Shown here in pieces: positions 21,483-29,825 of a stretch of 30,252 nt of DNA. Numbering within the stretch: the first letter of the stretch is position 1; each line of letters opens with the position of its first letter. The DNA lies in contig DAIERH010000004.1 of NCBI GenBank assembly GCA_027346925.1, positions 1 through 30,252 of the forward strand. The letters run 5' to 3'. The notes beneath the pieces were generated by a model, which was given only the letters and a program-made list of their open reading frames with translations, was not told the origin of the DNA and did not search any database. Origin of the DNA: Geobacter sp. GTDB taxonomy: Bacteria; Desulfobacterota; Desulfuromonadia; Geobacterales; Pseudopelobacteraceae. Position numbers and translations under genes: made by a program.

Positions 21483-22721
21483 ATGAATCAGAACGCGGAA
21501 TACCGGGAAGAGACCGTCATAGCAGGGGCGGATGCACCGAAGGAGCGGTCGTGGGCGGTGCGGCTGCCCCGCTCCCGGCGTTTCCTCGCCTCTCTGGCGG
21601 CGGGCGCCGTCACCGCCGGATTCCTGTTCTGGTGGTACGCGGCCCAATGGGAGAGCACCGACGACGCCCAGATCGACGGGCACATCAATCCGATCAGCGC
21701 CCGCATCAGCGGCCAGGTGACCCGGGTAAACTTCGAGGACAACCAACTGGTCAAGGCGGGCACGGTCCTGGTGCAGATCGACCGTACCGATTACCAGGTG
21801 GCCCTTGACCGGGCAGAGGCCGGATACGCCAACGCCCTTGCGGCGGCCAGTGCCGCCCGGGTTTCGGTGCCGATCACCGCAACCACCACGGAGAGCCAAC
21901 TGGAAACGGCCCTGGCCAAGGTCGAGAACGCCAGAGCCGGGGTCATGGCCGCGGAAAGGCAACTCGAAGCGAGCCGGGCCCTGCTCCGCGAAGCCGAGGC
22001 AAACAATACCCGCGATCAGGCGGACCTTGCCAGGTATGAGGCGCTTGTCGCCAGGGGCGTCGTATCGCGCCAGGACTACGACCAGGTAATGGCCAGGGCC
22101 AAGGGGACCGCGGCCACGGTCGATGCGGGGCGGGCAACGCTCAGGGCCCTCCGCCAGCAGGTGGCCCAAGCCCGAGATGGCCTGACCCAGGCCGAGGCAG
22201 ATCTAAAAACCGCCCGGACAGCGCCCCAGCAAGTCGCGGTTTCCCGAGCCCGCTCCGAGAGCGCGGAAGCCACTGTCGCACAGGCCAAGGCCGCGTGGGA
22301 ACAGGCCAGACTCAACCTCGACTACACCGGTATCATTGCCCCGGTCGATGGCATTGTCGGCAGAAAGGCGGTGGAAACGGGTCAATACGTCCAGCCCGGC
22401 CAACAGCTCTTCGTCATCGTGCCGCTGGGCGACATCTGGGTAACCGCCAACTTCAAGGAAAGCCAGCTCAGACGCATGCGCCCGGGGCAGCGGGCACGCA
22501 TCAGCGTGGACGCCTACGGGCGGACCTATGACGGCCGCGTGACGAGCATAGGCGGCGCCAGCGGCTCGCGCTTTTCCCTTTTCCCCCCCGAGAATGCCAC
22601 CGGCAACTACGTGAAGGTGGTGCAGCGCGTCCCTGTGCGGATCGATATCGACCAGGGACAGGACCGGGAGCATCTCCTCCGGCCGGGGATGTCGGTGGTG
22701 CCGCGGGTACGGGTGCGATGA
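21483..22721 (+). CDS. emrA: EmrA-type membrane fusion protein (HlyD family)
   Basis: Periplasmic adaptor that links an inner-membrane drug pump to an outer membrane channel. 412 residues from the ATG at 21483, with ACGGAG eight bases upstream. Seen: a short cytoplasmic N-terminus, one transmembrane helix at about 33-54, ESTDDAQIDGHINPISARISGQV (barrel-sandwich entry), two long coiled-coil helices rich in Ala, Glu and Gln (about 100-265), the return strand LDYTGIIAPVDGIVGRKAVETGQYVQPGQ, and the beta-barrel VTANFKESQLRRMRPGQRARI, characteristic of EmrA. It overlaps emrB by 4 nt (ATGA at 22718-22721). The outer membrane partner may be the TolC-like protein coded at 10716-12200; this is inference. 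Confidence 0.93.
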   Translation: MNQNAEYREETVIAGADAPKERSWAVRLPRSRRFLASLAAGAVTAGFLFWWYAAQWESTDDAQIDGHINPISARISGQVTRVNFEDNQLVKAGTVLVQIDRTDYQVALDRAEAGYANALAAASAARVSVPITATTTESQLETALAKVENARAGVMAAERQLEASRALLREAEANNTRDQADLARYEALVARGVVSRQDYDQVMARAKGTAATVDAGRATLRALRQQVAQARDGLTQAEADLKTARTAPQQVAVSRARSESAEATVAQAKAAWEQARLNLDYTGIIAPVDGIVGRKAVETGQYVQPGQQLFVIVPLGDIWVTANFKESQLRRMRPGQRARISVDAYGRTYDGRVTSIGGASGSRFSLFPPENATGNYVKVVQRVPVRIDIDQGQDREHLLRPGMSVVPRVRVR

Positions 22722-24280
22722 ACAGCAGCGCCGCTGAGTGGCGGCCGAGCATCAACCCATGGATCATCGCCTGCGCCGTGATGCTGGCAACCTTCATGGA
22801 GGTGCTGGATACCACCATCGTGGCGGTAGCGCTTCCCCACGTCGCCGGCAGCCTGTCGGCCTCCACCGACGAAGCCACCTGGACGCTCACCAGCTACCTG
22901 GTCTCCAACGCCATCATTCTCCCTGCCAGCGGCTGGCTCGCGCGGCGTTTCGGGCGCAAACGCTTCCTGCTGGCCTGCATCGTCCTTTTCACCTGTTCCT
23001 CCCTCGCCTGCGGCCTGGCCACCTCCCTCGGCATGCTGATCCTCGCCCGGGTCGTGCAGGGGGTCGGTGGAGGCGCACTCCAGCCCCTTTCCCAGGCCAT
23101 CCTCCTGGAAAGCTTTCCTCCCGAGAAGCGGGGTATGGCCATGGCGGCTTTTGCCCTGGGCGTGGTGGTGGCGCCGATTCTGGGGCCGACACTGGGGGGA
23201 TGGCTGACTGACAACTATACCTGGCGCTGGGCCTTTTACATCAATATCCCGGTGGGGGTCATGGCGGTGGTCATGATCAACGCCTTTGTGGAGGACCCGC
23301 CCTACATCCGCGAAGCGCGCCCCGGACGGATCGACGCCATGGGATTCGGTCTGATGGCCGTGGCGCTGGCCACCCTGCAGATCATCCTCGACCGGGGGCA
23401 ACAGGACGACTGGTTTGCCGCCGATTGGGTCCGCTGGTTTGCCGCCGCCAGCGTCCTGTCGCTTATGGCCTTCCTGGTTCGGGAACTGACGGTCGGAGAG
23501 CCGGTGGTCAATCTCCGGGTGCTTCGCGACCGGAACTTCGCGGTGGGGATCGTGCTGATCACCATGGTGGGCGTGGCCCTTTACAGCGCCATTACCCTGC
23601 TGCCCCTGTTTCTCCAGACCCTGATGGGCTATTCGGCCCTCCAGAGCGGCCTGGCGGTCAGCCCGCGGGGCGCCGGCGCCCTGATGACCATGCCGGTGGT
23701 CGGTTACCTCTCCGACAAGGTCGATTTCCGCAAGCTGATCGCCACCGGTTTCATCGTGGTTGCCGCATCCCTCTGGTGGCTGGGCGCCATCAACCTGGAG
23801 ATCGCCATGAGCAACATTGTCTGGCCGAGCGTCTTCACCGGGGTGGGGCTTTCCATGATCTTCGTACCACTCTCGGCCGTGGCAATGGGCACCCTGCCCC
23901 AGGCGGAGATGGGGAACGCCAGCGGCATCTTCAATCTGATGCGCAACGTCGGCGGCAGCGTCGGCATTTCCGCCGTCACCACCATGCTGATCAGGGACGC
24001 CCAGGTCCACCAGGCCACGATGGTCGCCCACCTGACCCCCGGCGACATCGCCTTCGGCTTGCGAAGCCAGGCCCTGCTGAGCTACCTGGCGGGCCATTTC
24101 GACCAAGCCGACGCGGCCCGCAGGGCTCAGGCGGTGATGTACGGGGAATTGCAGCGGCAGGCGACCCTCTGGGCTTTCGTCAACAACTTCCGGCTGCTTG
24201 CGTTGATCTGCCTGGTCTGCGCCGGCTCGGTCGTTCTGTTCAAGAAGGTGCGGAGGGCGAGACCGGGGCCGATGCACTGA
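22718..24280 (+). CDS. emrB: EmrB-type drug efflux transporter (MFS, DHA2 family, 14 TM)
   Basis: Proton-driven inner-membrane exporter of hydrophobic compounds working with EmrA. 520 residues, the normal DHA2 size, with about 14 hydrophobic segments. Seen: the motif LDTTIVAVALPHVAGSL in helix 1, the loop 2-3 motif WLARRFGRKRFLL, RVVQGVGGGALQPLSQAIL, and the family-typical GPTLGGWLTDNYTWRWAFYI in helix 5 and SALQSGLAVSPRGAGAL in the second half. Start overlaps the emrA stop. The true substrates cannot be told from sequence. A strong terminator follows. There is no local regulator gene and the pair is oriented against its neighbours, so it may be an inserted cassette. Confidence 0.94.
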   Translation: MNSSAAEWRPSINPWIIACAVMLATFMEVLDTTIVAVALPHVAGSLSASTDEATWTLTSYLVSNAIILPASGWLARRFGRKRFLLACIVLFTCSSLACGLATSLGMLILARVVQGVGGGALQPLSQAILLESFPPEKRGMAMAAFALGVVVAPILGPTLGGWLTDNYTWRWAFYINIPVGVMAVVMINAFVEDPPYIREARPGRIDAMGFGLMAVALATLQIILDRGQQDDWFAADWVRWFAAASVLSLMAFLVRELTVGEPVVNLRVLRDRNFAVGIVLITMVGVALYSAITLLPLFLQTLMGYSALQSGLAVSPRGAGALMTMPVVGYLSDKVDFRKLIATGFIVVAASLWWLGAINLEIAMSNIVWPSVFTGVGLSMIFVPLSAVAMGTLPQAEMGNASGIFNLMRNVGGSVGISAVTTMLIRDAQVHQATMVAHLTPGDIAFGLRSQALLSYLAGHFDQADAARRAQAVMYGELQRQATLWAFVNNFRLLALICLVCAGSVVLFKKVRRARPGPMH

Positions 24281-24312
24281 CCGGCCAGGCACTCGAGAGC
24301 ACGCTTTCCGAC

Positions 24313-24334
24313 TCTCCCGCTCCCTTGCGGGAGA
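24313..24334 (+). repeat. Small hairpin after emrB
   Basis: TCTCCCG (24313-24319) and CGGGAGA (24328-24334) form a perfect 7-bp stem with an 8-base loop, 33 nt past the emrB stop. No T-tract follows. It stands just before the larger terminator and may protect the mRNA end. Confidence 0.4.
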
Positions 24335-24353
24335 CTGGCCTGCGACGCAAAAC

Positions 24354-24391
24354 GCAAAAGGGCCCGGCGCATGCGCACCGGGCCCTTTTGC
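24354..24391. terminator. Bidirectional terminator between emrB and korC
   Basis: GCAAAAGGGCCCGG (24354-24367) and CCGGGCCCTTTTGC (24378-24391) form a perfect 14-bp stem around a 10-base, partly self-complementary loop. The A-run and T-run in the stem give a U-rich end on both strands. It lies between convergent emrB and korC and can serve both. Confidence 0.88.
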
Positions 24392-24413
24392 ATTGCAGAA
24401 ATGAAACCTACGA

Positions 24414-24959
24414 CTAGGCGCTGGCAGCCACGGCCTTGTCATACCCCATGCTGAAGGCCTTCTTGTTCAGCTCCAGGAATGCCTCGGGCACGCTGGAAAG
24501 AACGGCTTTCTCGGCGTTCTCCCGGCTGACCTGGCCGGTCAGGGCGACCATGGCGCCGAGGGCGACGATGTTGGCGACAATCTCGCGGCCCACGTCGTTC
24601 TTGGCGGTGTTGATGATCGGGAAGGCAACGGTCTTGAAGTTCCCGGGCGGGACATTCTTGACCAGGTCGGAATCGATCAACAGCACGCCACCTTCCTTCA
24701 GGTCATGGGAGTACTTGTTGGCCGCTTCCTGGGTCATGGCCAGCAGTGCGTCGCACTGGGTGACTTTCGGATAGTCGATGGGGCCATCGGAGATGATGAC
24801 CTCCGACTTGGAGGCGCCGCCGCGGGCCTCCGGACCGTAGCTCTGGGACTGTACGGCCTGTTTCCCTTCATAGATGGAGGCGGCTTTTGCCATAATGATC
24901 CCGGCGGTGATCAGACCCTGTCCGCCCGCACCGGAAAATCTGAGTTCATATCTGGACAT
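24414..24959 (-). CDS. korC: 2-oxoglutarate:ferredoxin oxidoreductase, gamma subunit
   Basis: Gamma subunit of the CoA-dependent enzyme that oxidises 2-oxoglutarate to succinyl-CoA with ferredoxin. 181 residues. Seen: RYELRFSGAGGQGLITAGIIMAKAA at the start (a nucleotide-like fold typical of the gamma domain), QSQSYGPEARGGASKSEVIIS, YPKVTQCDALLAMTQEA and FPIINTAKNDVGREIVANIVALGAM. The start at 24959 has AAGGAG eight bases upstream. It is the last gene of the kor cluster, 27 nt after korB. Substrate choice (2-oxoglutarate rather than another oxoacid) follows from the icd-mdh context. Confidence 0.92.
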   Translation of the reverse strand: MSRYELRFSGAGGQGLITAGIIMAKAASIYEGKQAVQSQSYGPEARGGASKSEVIISDGPIDYPKVTQCDALLAMTQEAANKYSHDLKEGGVLLIDSDLVKNVPPGNFKTVAFPIINTAKNDVGREIVANIVALGAMVALTGQVSRENAEKAVLSSVPEAFLELNKKAFSMGYDKAVAASA

Positions 24960-24986
24960 CTCTATCGCTCCTTTTTCCTGTAATGA

Positions 24987-25805
24987 TTACTTGCCGGCCT
25001 GGGCACGCTCGATAACCTTGGCGTACTCGCTGGTATATTCGGGCCGATCTTCCTTGTAGAGCACACCGGTGAGGACCTTGCCCTGCAACTGCTCGGCGCT
25101 CATCTTCTCGGCGGCCTTGACCGGGACGGCGATCTCCTTGAGATGGTTCATCATCTCGATGACCGACTTGAACTTGTTGCGGCGGCCAAAGGTGGTGGGG
25201 CAGTCGTCCAGGATCTCCACCACGGAGAAACCCTTGTGCTGGATGGCCTCGGCGATCAGCTTGTCGATCTGGGCGGCATGGTAGGCGGTTCCGCGGGCCA
25301 CGAAGGTGGCACCGGCGCCGATGGCCAGCTTGGCGATGTCAAAGGCAGGGTCCGGGTTGCCGTAGGGGGTAGTGGACGCCTTGGCACCGGTCGGCGTGGC
25401 GGGAGAGAACTGGCCGCCGGTCATGCCGTAGATCTTGTTGTTCAGGATGATATAGGTCATGTCGATGTTACGGCGGCAGGCATGGATAAAGTGGTTGCCG
25501 CCGATTGCGGTTCCGTCGCCGTCGCCGCCAACCAGGATGACGTTCATGCCGGGCTTGGCCATCTTAACGCCGGTGGCGAAGGCCGCGGCGCGGCCATGGG
25601 CGGTGTGCAGGGTGCAGCAGTCCATGTAGCCGGGCAGACGGGAGGCGCAGCCGATACCGGATACGATGGCGGTGTTCTTCGTGTCCAGCTTCAGGGAATC
25701 AATCGCCCGGATCAACCCCTTCATGACGATGCCGTGGCCGCAGCCGGGGCACCAGATGTGGGGCAATTTGCCGGGACGAATATATTTATCGTAATCAAAA
25801 GCCAT
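24987..25805 (-). CDS. korB: 2-oxoglutarate:ferredoxin oxidoreductase, beta (TPP-binding) subunit
   Basis: Beta subunit that binds thiamine diphosphate. 272 residues, typical for this class. Seen: LPHIWCPGCGHGIVMKGLIRA (Cys19 and Cys22, CPGC), the TPP/Mg motif GGDGDGTAIGGNHFIHA with the downstream ILNNKIYGMTGGQFSPATP, and a C-terminal LTGVLYKEDRP. The start ATG at 25805 lies 2 nt after the korA stop. No extra ferredoxin domain is present; that function is on korD. Confidence 0.94.
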   Translation of the reverse strand: MAFDYDKYIRPGKLPHIWCPGCGHGIVMKGLIRAIDSLKLDTKNTAIVSGIGCASRLPGYMDCCTLHTAHGRAAAFATGVKMAKPGMNVILVGGDGDGTAIGGNHFIHACRRNIDMTYIILNNKIYGMTGGQFSPATPTGAKASTTPYGNPDPAFDIAKLAIGAGATFVARGTAYHAAQIDKLIAEAIQHKGFSVVEILDDCPTTFGRRNKFKSVIEMMNHLKEIAVPVKAAEKMSAEQLQGKVLTGVLYKEDRPEYTSEYAKVIERAQAGK

Positions 25806-25807
25806 GG

Positions 25808-26941
25808 TTACTTAACCTCCTTCATCTTCTCGAGGATCTGATCGGGATTGATCGGCTCACCGTCAACGCGGAAGATACCGAGGACCGGGGCCTTACCCTG
25901 CGCATTGCGCTCGACTTCGATGGCGCACATGCCCAGGTTCATCTCCGGCACGATAAAGCCTTTGGCCTTCTGGGCCAGGGCCTTGATCTGCTTGTCCGGG
26001 AACGGCCAGAAGGTCTTGATGCGGAACATGCCGGCCTTGATCCCCTGTTCGCGGGCCGCATTGACGGCGTAACGGGCGGAACGGGAGGTGGAGCCGTAGG
26101 CAATGACCACAACCTCGGCATCATCCAGCATGTACTCCTCGAAGGTGACGATATCGTCCACGTTGGCTTCGACCTTGCGGACCTGACGCTCCTCCTCGGC
26201 CTGGACTACTTCGGCCTTGGTGGTGGGGAAGCCGTCCTGCATCTTGTTGAGACCGGTGACATGAAACTTGTAGCCGGTGCCGTAGGCGGCCAGGGGCGGC
26301 ACGTCGCCGAAGCTGGTGTCGTAGGGTTTGTACTGCTCGGGCGGCACGGTCGGGGTCTTGCGGGGCTCGACGGCGATCTCTCCCGGCTCCGGAAAGACGA
26401 TGCGCTCACGCATGTGGGCCACGATCTCGTCCGGCATGACCATAACCGGAGTGCGGTACTTCTCGGCCAGGTTAAAGGCGCGGATAACCTCTTCGTAGGT
26501 CTCCTGGACCGAGGCCGGTACCAGGCAGATGGCCGGATGGTCGCCGTGGGTGCCCCACTTGGCGGCCATCACGTCCGACTGGCTCGGGCCGGTGGGCATA
26601 CCGGTGGAGGGACCGCCACGCATGACGTTGTAGATGACGCAGGGGATCTCGGCGATGCAGCCGTAGCCGATCAGTTCCTGCTTGAGGGAGAGACCGGGGC
26701 CGGAGGTGGAGGTCAGGACCTTGGCGCCGGCCAGGGACGCACCCAGGATGGCGGCCATGGCGCCGATCTCGTCTTCCATCTGTATGAATTTGCCGCCGAT
26801 CTTGGGCAGTTCGGCGGACATGACCTCGGCCACCTCGGTCGAGGGTGTGATCGGGTAGCCTGCAAAGAAGTTGCAGCCGGCATAGAGCGCGCCGTGCGAT
26901 GCAGCCTCGTTACCCTGAAGAAACGCTACTTTTTTTGACAC
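25808..26941 (-). CDS. korA: 2-oxoglutarate:ferredoxin oxidoreductase, alpha subunit
   Basis: Alpha subunit that binds the oxoacid substrate and the pyrimidine side of TPP. It starts with GTG at 26941, with GGGAGG eight bases upstream. 377 residues. Seen: FLQGNEAASHGALYAGCNFFAGYPITPSTEVAEVM, MEDEIGAMAAILGASLAGAK, TSTSGPGLSLKQE, MRGGPSTGMPTGPSQSDVM and, in the C-terminal domain, VIAYGSTSRSARYAVNAARE and FIVPEMNLGM. The fit is to the KorA branch. It follows korD after 20 nt and precedes korB by 2 nt. Confidence 0.95.
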   Translation of the reverse strand: MSKKVAFLQGNEAASHGALYAGCNFFAGYPITPSTEVAEVMSAELPKIGGKFIQMEDEIGAMAAILGASLAGAKVLTSTSGPGLSLKQELIGYGCIAEIPCVIYNVMRGGPSTGMPTGPSQSDVMAAKWGTHGDHPAICLVPASVQETYEEVIRAFNLAEKYRTPVMVMPDEIVAHMRERIVFPEPGEIAVEPRKTPTVPPEQYKPYDTSFGDVPPLAAYGTGYKFHVTGLNKMQDGFPTTKAEVVQAEEERQVRKVEANVDDIVTFEEYMLDDAEVVVIAYGSTSRSARYAVNAAREQGIKAGMFRIKTFWPFPDKQIKALAQKAKGFIVPEMNLGMCAIEVERNAQGKAPVLGIFRVDGEPINPDQILEKMKEVK

Positions 26942-26961
26942 TGTTCATTCCTCCCGTTGGA

Positions 26962-27159
26962 TTATTCGGTGATGACTTTGATGGCGAAGTCGGGGCAGCG
27001 CAGTTCGCACTGCATGCACTTGATGCAGGCCTCAAGGTTCTTGACGGCCGCTACAAAGCCCTGCATTTCCAGGACCTTGGTGGGGCAGAATTCCACGCAG
27101 ATGTGGCACCCCTTGCAGTACTTCTCGATGATCTCGATTTTCGGCAGTGTTTTTTCCAT
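26962..27159 (-). CDS. korD: 2-oxoglutarate:ferredoxin oxidoreductase, delta (ferredoxin) subunit
   Basis: Small electron-transfer subunit of 65 residues. The start at 27159 (MEKTLPKIEII) follows AAGGAG ten bases upstream; upstream in-frame codons lie in the terminator hairpin and are not used. Two [4Fe-4S] motifs are visible: CKGCHICVEFCP and CIKCMQCELRCP, eight cysteines in the usual pattern. It passes electrons from the TPP enzyme to external ferredoxin. First kor gene, ahead of korA. Confidence 0.93.
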   Translation of the reverse strand: MEKTLPKIEIIEKYCKGCHICVEFCPTKVLEMQGFVAAVKNLEACIKCMQCELRCPDFAIKVITE

Positions 27160-27218
27160 CTGGTAAATACTCCTTTTTCCCGTAATAAAAGGTGTGAAAA
27201 TCTCAGGGCTAAAATGTG

Positions 27219-27248
27219 GCAAAAGAAGGGCGTATGCCCTTCTTTTGC
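27219..27248 (-). terminator. Strong hairpin between mdh and korD
   Basis: GCAAAAGAAGGGC (27219-27231) and GCCCTTCTTTTGC (27236-27248) form a perfect 13-bp stem with a 4-base loop. Outer arms GTGTGA/TCACAC (27192-27197, 27251-27256) extend it. It lies in the 119-bp gap after mdh. The stem ends in UUUUGC on the minus strand, then ACATTTT, so it may end part of the mdh transcripts and set a lower kor level. Confidence 0.7.
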
Positions 27249-27278
27249 ATTCACACAAGAACCCTGAAGCCGTTAAAT

Positions 27279-28235
27279 TCAGAGCTTCATGCTATCGACG
27301 AGGCCTTTGACCGCGGCCACCGACTTGTCCATCATGGCCTGCTCCTCGGCATCCAGTTTGAACTGGATGATCCGCTCGATCCCTTTTTCACCGAGGACGC
27401 AGGGAACGCCGACATAATAGCCGTTGACGCCGAACTCGCCCTGCAGATAGGCGCAGGTGGGCAGGACGCGCTTCTGGTCGCCCAGGATTGACTCGGCCAT
27501 GGCAATGGCCGAAGAAGCCGGGGAGTAGAAGGCGGAACCGGTCTTGAGAAGAGCGACCACTTCGCCGCCCGCGCCACGGGTGCGCTTGACCATGGCTTCC
27601 ATGACCTCCTTGGCCTTTGCGGCGCTGCCGTACTTCTGCTCAAGCAGCTCCATGACCGGGATACCGCAGACGCTGGTGTAGCGGACGAGCGGCACCATGT
27701 CGTCGCCGTGGCCGCCCAGGGTCATGGCTACCACGTCCTTCACGGACACGCCCAGTTCCCAGGCGATGAAGGCAGCGAAGCGGGACGAGTCGAGTACGCC
27801 TGCCTGGCCGATGACGCGGTTGTAGGGGAAACCGGTGATCTTCTGGCAGAGGGTTACCATGGCGTCCAGCGGGTTGGAGATGACGATGACGATGGAGTTG
27901 GGGGCATACTGCTTGATCCCTTCGGCAACCTGGGTCATGATCTTGGAGTTGACCTCGATCAGGTCGTCGCGGCTCATGCCCGGCTTGCGGGGAAGACCGG
28001 CGGTAACGATGACGATATCGGAGTCCTTGATATCTTCATAGCTGTTAGTCCCCTTCAGGTTGACGTCGAAGCCGTCAACCGGTCCGACTTCTGCAATGTC
28101 GAGCATCTTGCCCTGGGGAAGTCCCTCGACGATGTCGAACAGGACCACATCGCCAAGTTCGCGCAACGCGCAGAGCTGTGCAAGAACGCCACCGATCTGA
28201 CCGCCGCCGATAAGAGAAATCTTTTTACGTGCCAT
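27279..28235 (-). CDS. mdh: Malate dehydrogenase
   Basis: NAD-dependent oxidation of malate to oxaloacetate in the TCA cycle. 318 residues, LDH-like MDH type. Seen: the nucleotide fold KISLIGGGQIGGVLAQL, Asp in VLFDIVEG for NAD preference, TAGLPRKPGMSRDDL with the substrate arginine (Arg rather than Gln, so malate not lactate), ISNPLDAMV, VLDSSRF and GGHGDDMVPL with the catalytic His. Start at 28235 with GGAG at 7 bases. It lies between icd and korDABC, an order I know from Geobacter sulfurreducens, so a shared transcript is likely. Confidence 0.96.
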   Translation of the reverse strand: MARKKISLIGGGQIGGVLAQLCALRELGDVVLFDIVEGLPQGKMLDIAEVGPVDGFDVNLKGTNSYEDIKDSDIVIVTAGLPRKPGMSRDDLIEVNSKIMTQVAEGIKQYAPNSIVIVISNPLDAMVTLCQKITGFPYNRVIGQAGVLDSSRFAAFIAWELGVSVKDVVAMTLGGHGDDMVPLVRYTSVCGIPVMELLEQKYGSAAKAKEVMEAMVKRTRGAGGEVVALLKTGSAFYSPASSAIAMAESILGDQKRVLPTCAYLQGEFGVNGYYVGVPCVLGEKGIERIIQFKLDAEEQAMMDKSVAAVKGLVDSMKL

Positions 28236-28280
28236 AATCTGTCTCCTCCTCTTTGGTTTGATGTTCCATAAATCAAGATA

Positions 28281-28303
28281 GGGGCGGTCCAGGAACCGTC
28301 CCC
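28281..28303 (-). repeat. Hairpin between icd and mdh
   Basis: On the minus strand GGGG-A-CGGT pairs with ACCG-CCCC (8 bp, one bulged A) around a 6-base loop, 7 nt past the icd stop. It is followed by TATCTTGATTTAT, somewhat T-rich. It may be a partial terminator or a processing hairpin that sets relative icd and mdh levels. Confidence 0.45.
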
Positions 28304-28310
28304 ACGAGAC

Positions 28311-29735
28311 TTAGTTGTGCAGTTTCATGTTTTCGATCAACGCATCGGCAAAGCCGGAACAGGAAAGAAGAGTGGCCCCCTGCATCATGCGCTCGAAGTC
28401 GTAGGTGACGCGCTTCTGGCCGATGGTCTTGTCGATGGCCCTGACGATCATATGGGCAGCTTCCCCCCACCCCAGGTACTCCAGCATCATCACCCCGGAG
28501 AGGATCACGGAGCCCGGGTTGACCTTATCCAGGTTGGCATACTTGGGCGCTGTACCGTGGGTCGCCTCGAAGATGGCATGCCCGGTGACATAGTTGATGT
28601 TGGCACCGGGGGCAATGCCGATCCCCCCTACCTGGGCTGCAAGGGCATCGGACAGGAAGTCTCCCTCCAGGTTCATGCAGGCAACCACGTCGAACTCCTT
28701 GGCGCGGGTCAGGATCTGCTGCAGGGTGATGTCGGCAATGGTGTCCTTGATCATCAGGAGCTTCTTCCACTGGCCGTTACCGTGGGTCGGCATCAGCGTG
28801 AGGGCCTCCGCCACTTCGGCACAGATATCGGCCTTCTGTTTCGGCGTCATCATGTCGTAACCCGGATCGATCATCCTGGCGTTGTCTTCCACGGAAAGGC
28901 CGGGATTCCTGTCCTTGTTGTCGATGATCCAGGATTCGCGCTCGCATACGACCTGAGCGCGGAATTCGTTCTTGGCAAGCGCATAGCCCCAATCCTTGAA
29001 GGCACCTTCGGTGAACTTCATGATATTGCCCTTGTGGACAATGGTAACGGACTTGCGCTTGTGGGAAAGTGCATACTCGATCGCGGCCCGGACAAGGCGC
29101 TCCGAGCCGTCTTTGGAGATCGGCTTTATGCCGATGGAGGAGGTTGCCGGGAAACGGATTTTGGTGACCTTCATCTCCTCGATGAGGAACCGCTTGACCT
29201 TGTCGCACTCGGTTGTGCCCTGCATCCATTCGATGCCGGCGTAGATGTCCTCGCAGTTTTCGCGGAAGATGACCATGTCCACGTCTTCCGGTTTTTTGAC
29301 CGGCGAAGGGACGCCCTGGAACCAGCGTACGGGGCGCAGACAGACATACAGATCGAGCAGCTGGCGCAGGGCAACGTTCAACGAACGGATACCGCCGCCG
29401 ATGGGGGTGGTCAGGGGACCCTTGATACCCACCAGGAACTCCTTGAAGGCTGCAACGGTCTGATCGGGCAACCATGCCTTGTCTCCCATTTCCGCACGGA
29501 ACATGTTGAACGGCTTTTCTCCGGCATAGACTTCCATCCAGCTTATCTTTCTCGTGCCATTGTACGCCTTTTCGACAGCTGCATCGAAAACGCGCACCGA
29601 GGCCTTCCAGATATCGATACCGGTACCGTCGCCCTCGATAAAGGGAATGATCGGGTTGTTCGGCACATTCAGCTTGCCGTCGCTACCCATGGTGATCTTT
29701 TCCCCCTGGGGGACTGTTACGTACGTATAGGACAT
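28311..29735 (-). CDS. icd: Isocitrate dehydrogenase, NADP-dependent, homodimeric type
   Basis: Oxidative decarboxylation of isocitrate to 2-oxoglutarate. 474 residues, versus 416 in E. coli. Start at 29735 with AAAGGAGG five bases upstream. Seen: FIEGDGTGIDIW, IRSLNVALRQLLDLYVCLRPVRWF (the Ser of the phosphorylation loop is present), FRENCEDIYAGIEW, KGNIMKFTEGAFKDWGYAL, DVVACMNLEGDFLSDALAAQ, and ATHGTAPKYANLDKVNPGS with the Lys-Tyr pair favouring NADP. The extra length is an insert of about 50 residues (NPGLSVEDNARMIDPGYDMM to THGNGQWKK) before the metal-site IKDTIAD segment. It heads icd-mdh-korDABC. Confidence 0.95.
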   Translation of the reverse strand: MSYTYVTVPQGEKITMGSDGKLNVPNNPIIPFIEGDGTGIDIWKASVRVFDAAVEKAYNGTRKISWMEVYAGEKPFNMFRAEMGDKAWLPDQTVAAFKEFLVGIKGPLTTPIGGGIRSLNVALRQLLDLYVCLRPVRWFQGVPSPVKKPEDVDMVIFRENCEDIYAGIEWMQGTTECDKVKRFLIEEMKVTKIRFPATSSIGIKPISKDGSERLVRAAIEYALSHKRKSVTIVHKGNIMKFTEGAFKDWGYALAKNEFRAQVVCERESWIIDNKDRNPGLSVEDNARMIDPGYDMMTPKQKADICAEVAEALTLMPTHGNGQWKKLLMIKDTIADITLQQILTRAKEFDVVACMNLEGDFLSDALAAQVGGIGIAPGANINYVTGHAIFEATHGTAPKYANLDKVNPGSVILSGVMMLEYLGWGEAAHMIVRAIDKTIGQKRVTYDFERMMQGATLLSCSGFADALIENMKLHN

Positions 29736-29789
29736 CCCTCCTCCTTTCCTAGAATACGGTCATCAAGGGCAACCGAACAACGTCAGACA

Positions 29790-29815
29790 GGGGAGAGGTC
29801 AAAAGACCCCTCCCC
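29790..29815 (-). terminator. Weak terminator hairpin between icd2 and icd
   Basis: On the minus strand GGGGAGGGGTC pairs with GACCTCTCCCC (11 bp including one G-U pair) around a TTTT loop, 10 nt past the stop of the monomeric isocitrate dehydrogenase gene. There is no T-tract after it. It may end the upstream transcript or be a processing site, so icd could be served by its own promoter. Confidence 0.5.
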
Positions 29816-29825
29816 CTTGCACTAC

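Noticed and set aside
21348..22169. Minus-strand open frame upstream of and across emrA
   Set aside because: Antisense to the well-supported emrA; the composition is that of a shadow frame.
22607..24442. Long minus-strand open frame (611 codons)
   Set aside because: Antisense to emrB and the end of emrA. The product is rich in Gly, His, Gln and Pro as expected of a shadow frame, and spans the terminator.
29736..29780. Possible sigma70 promoter for icd (TTGTTC, 18 bp, TATTCT)
   Set aside because: The -35 is poor and the -10 would put the transcript start almost on the ribosome site.
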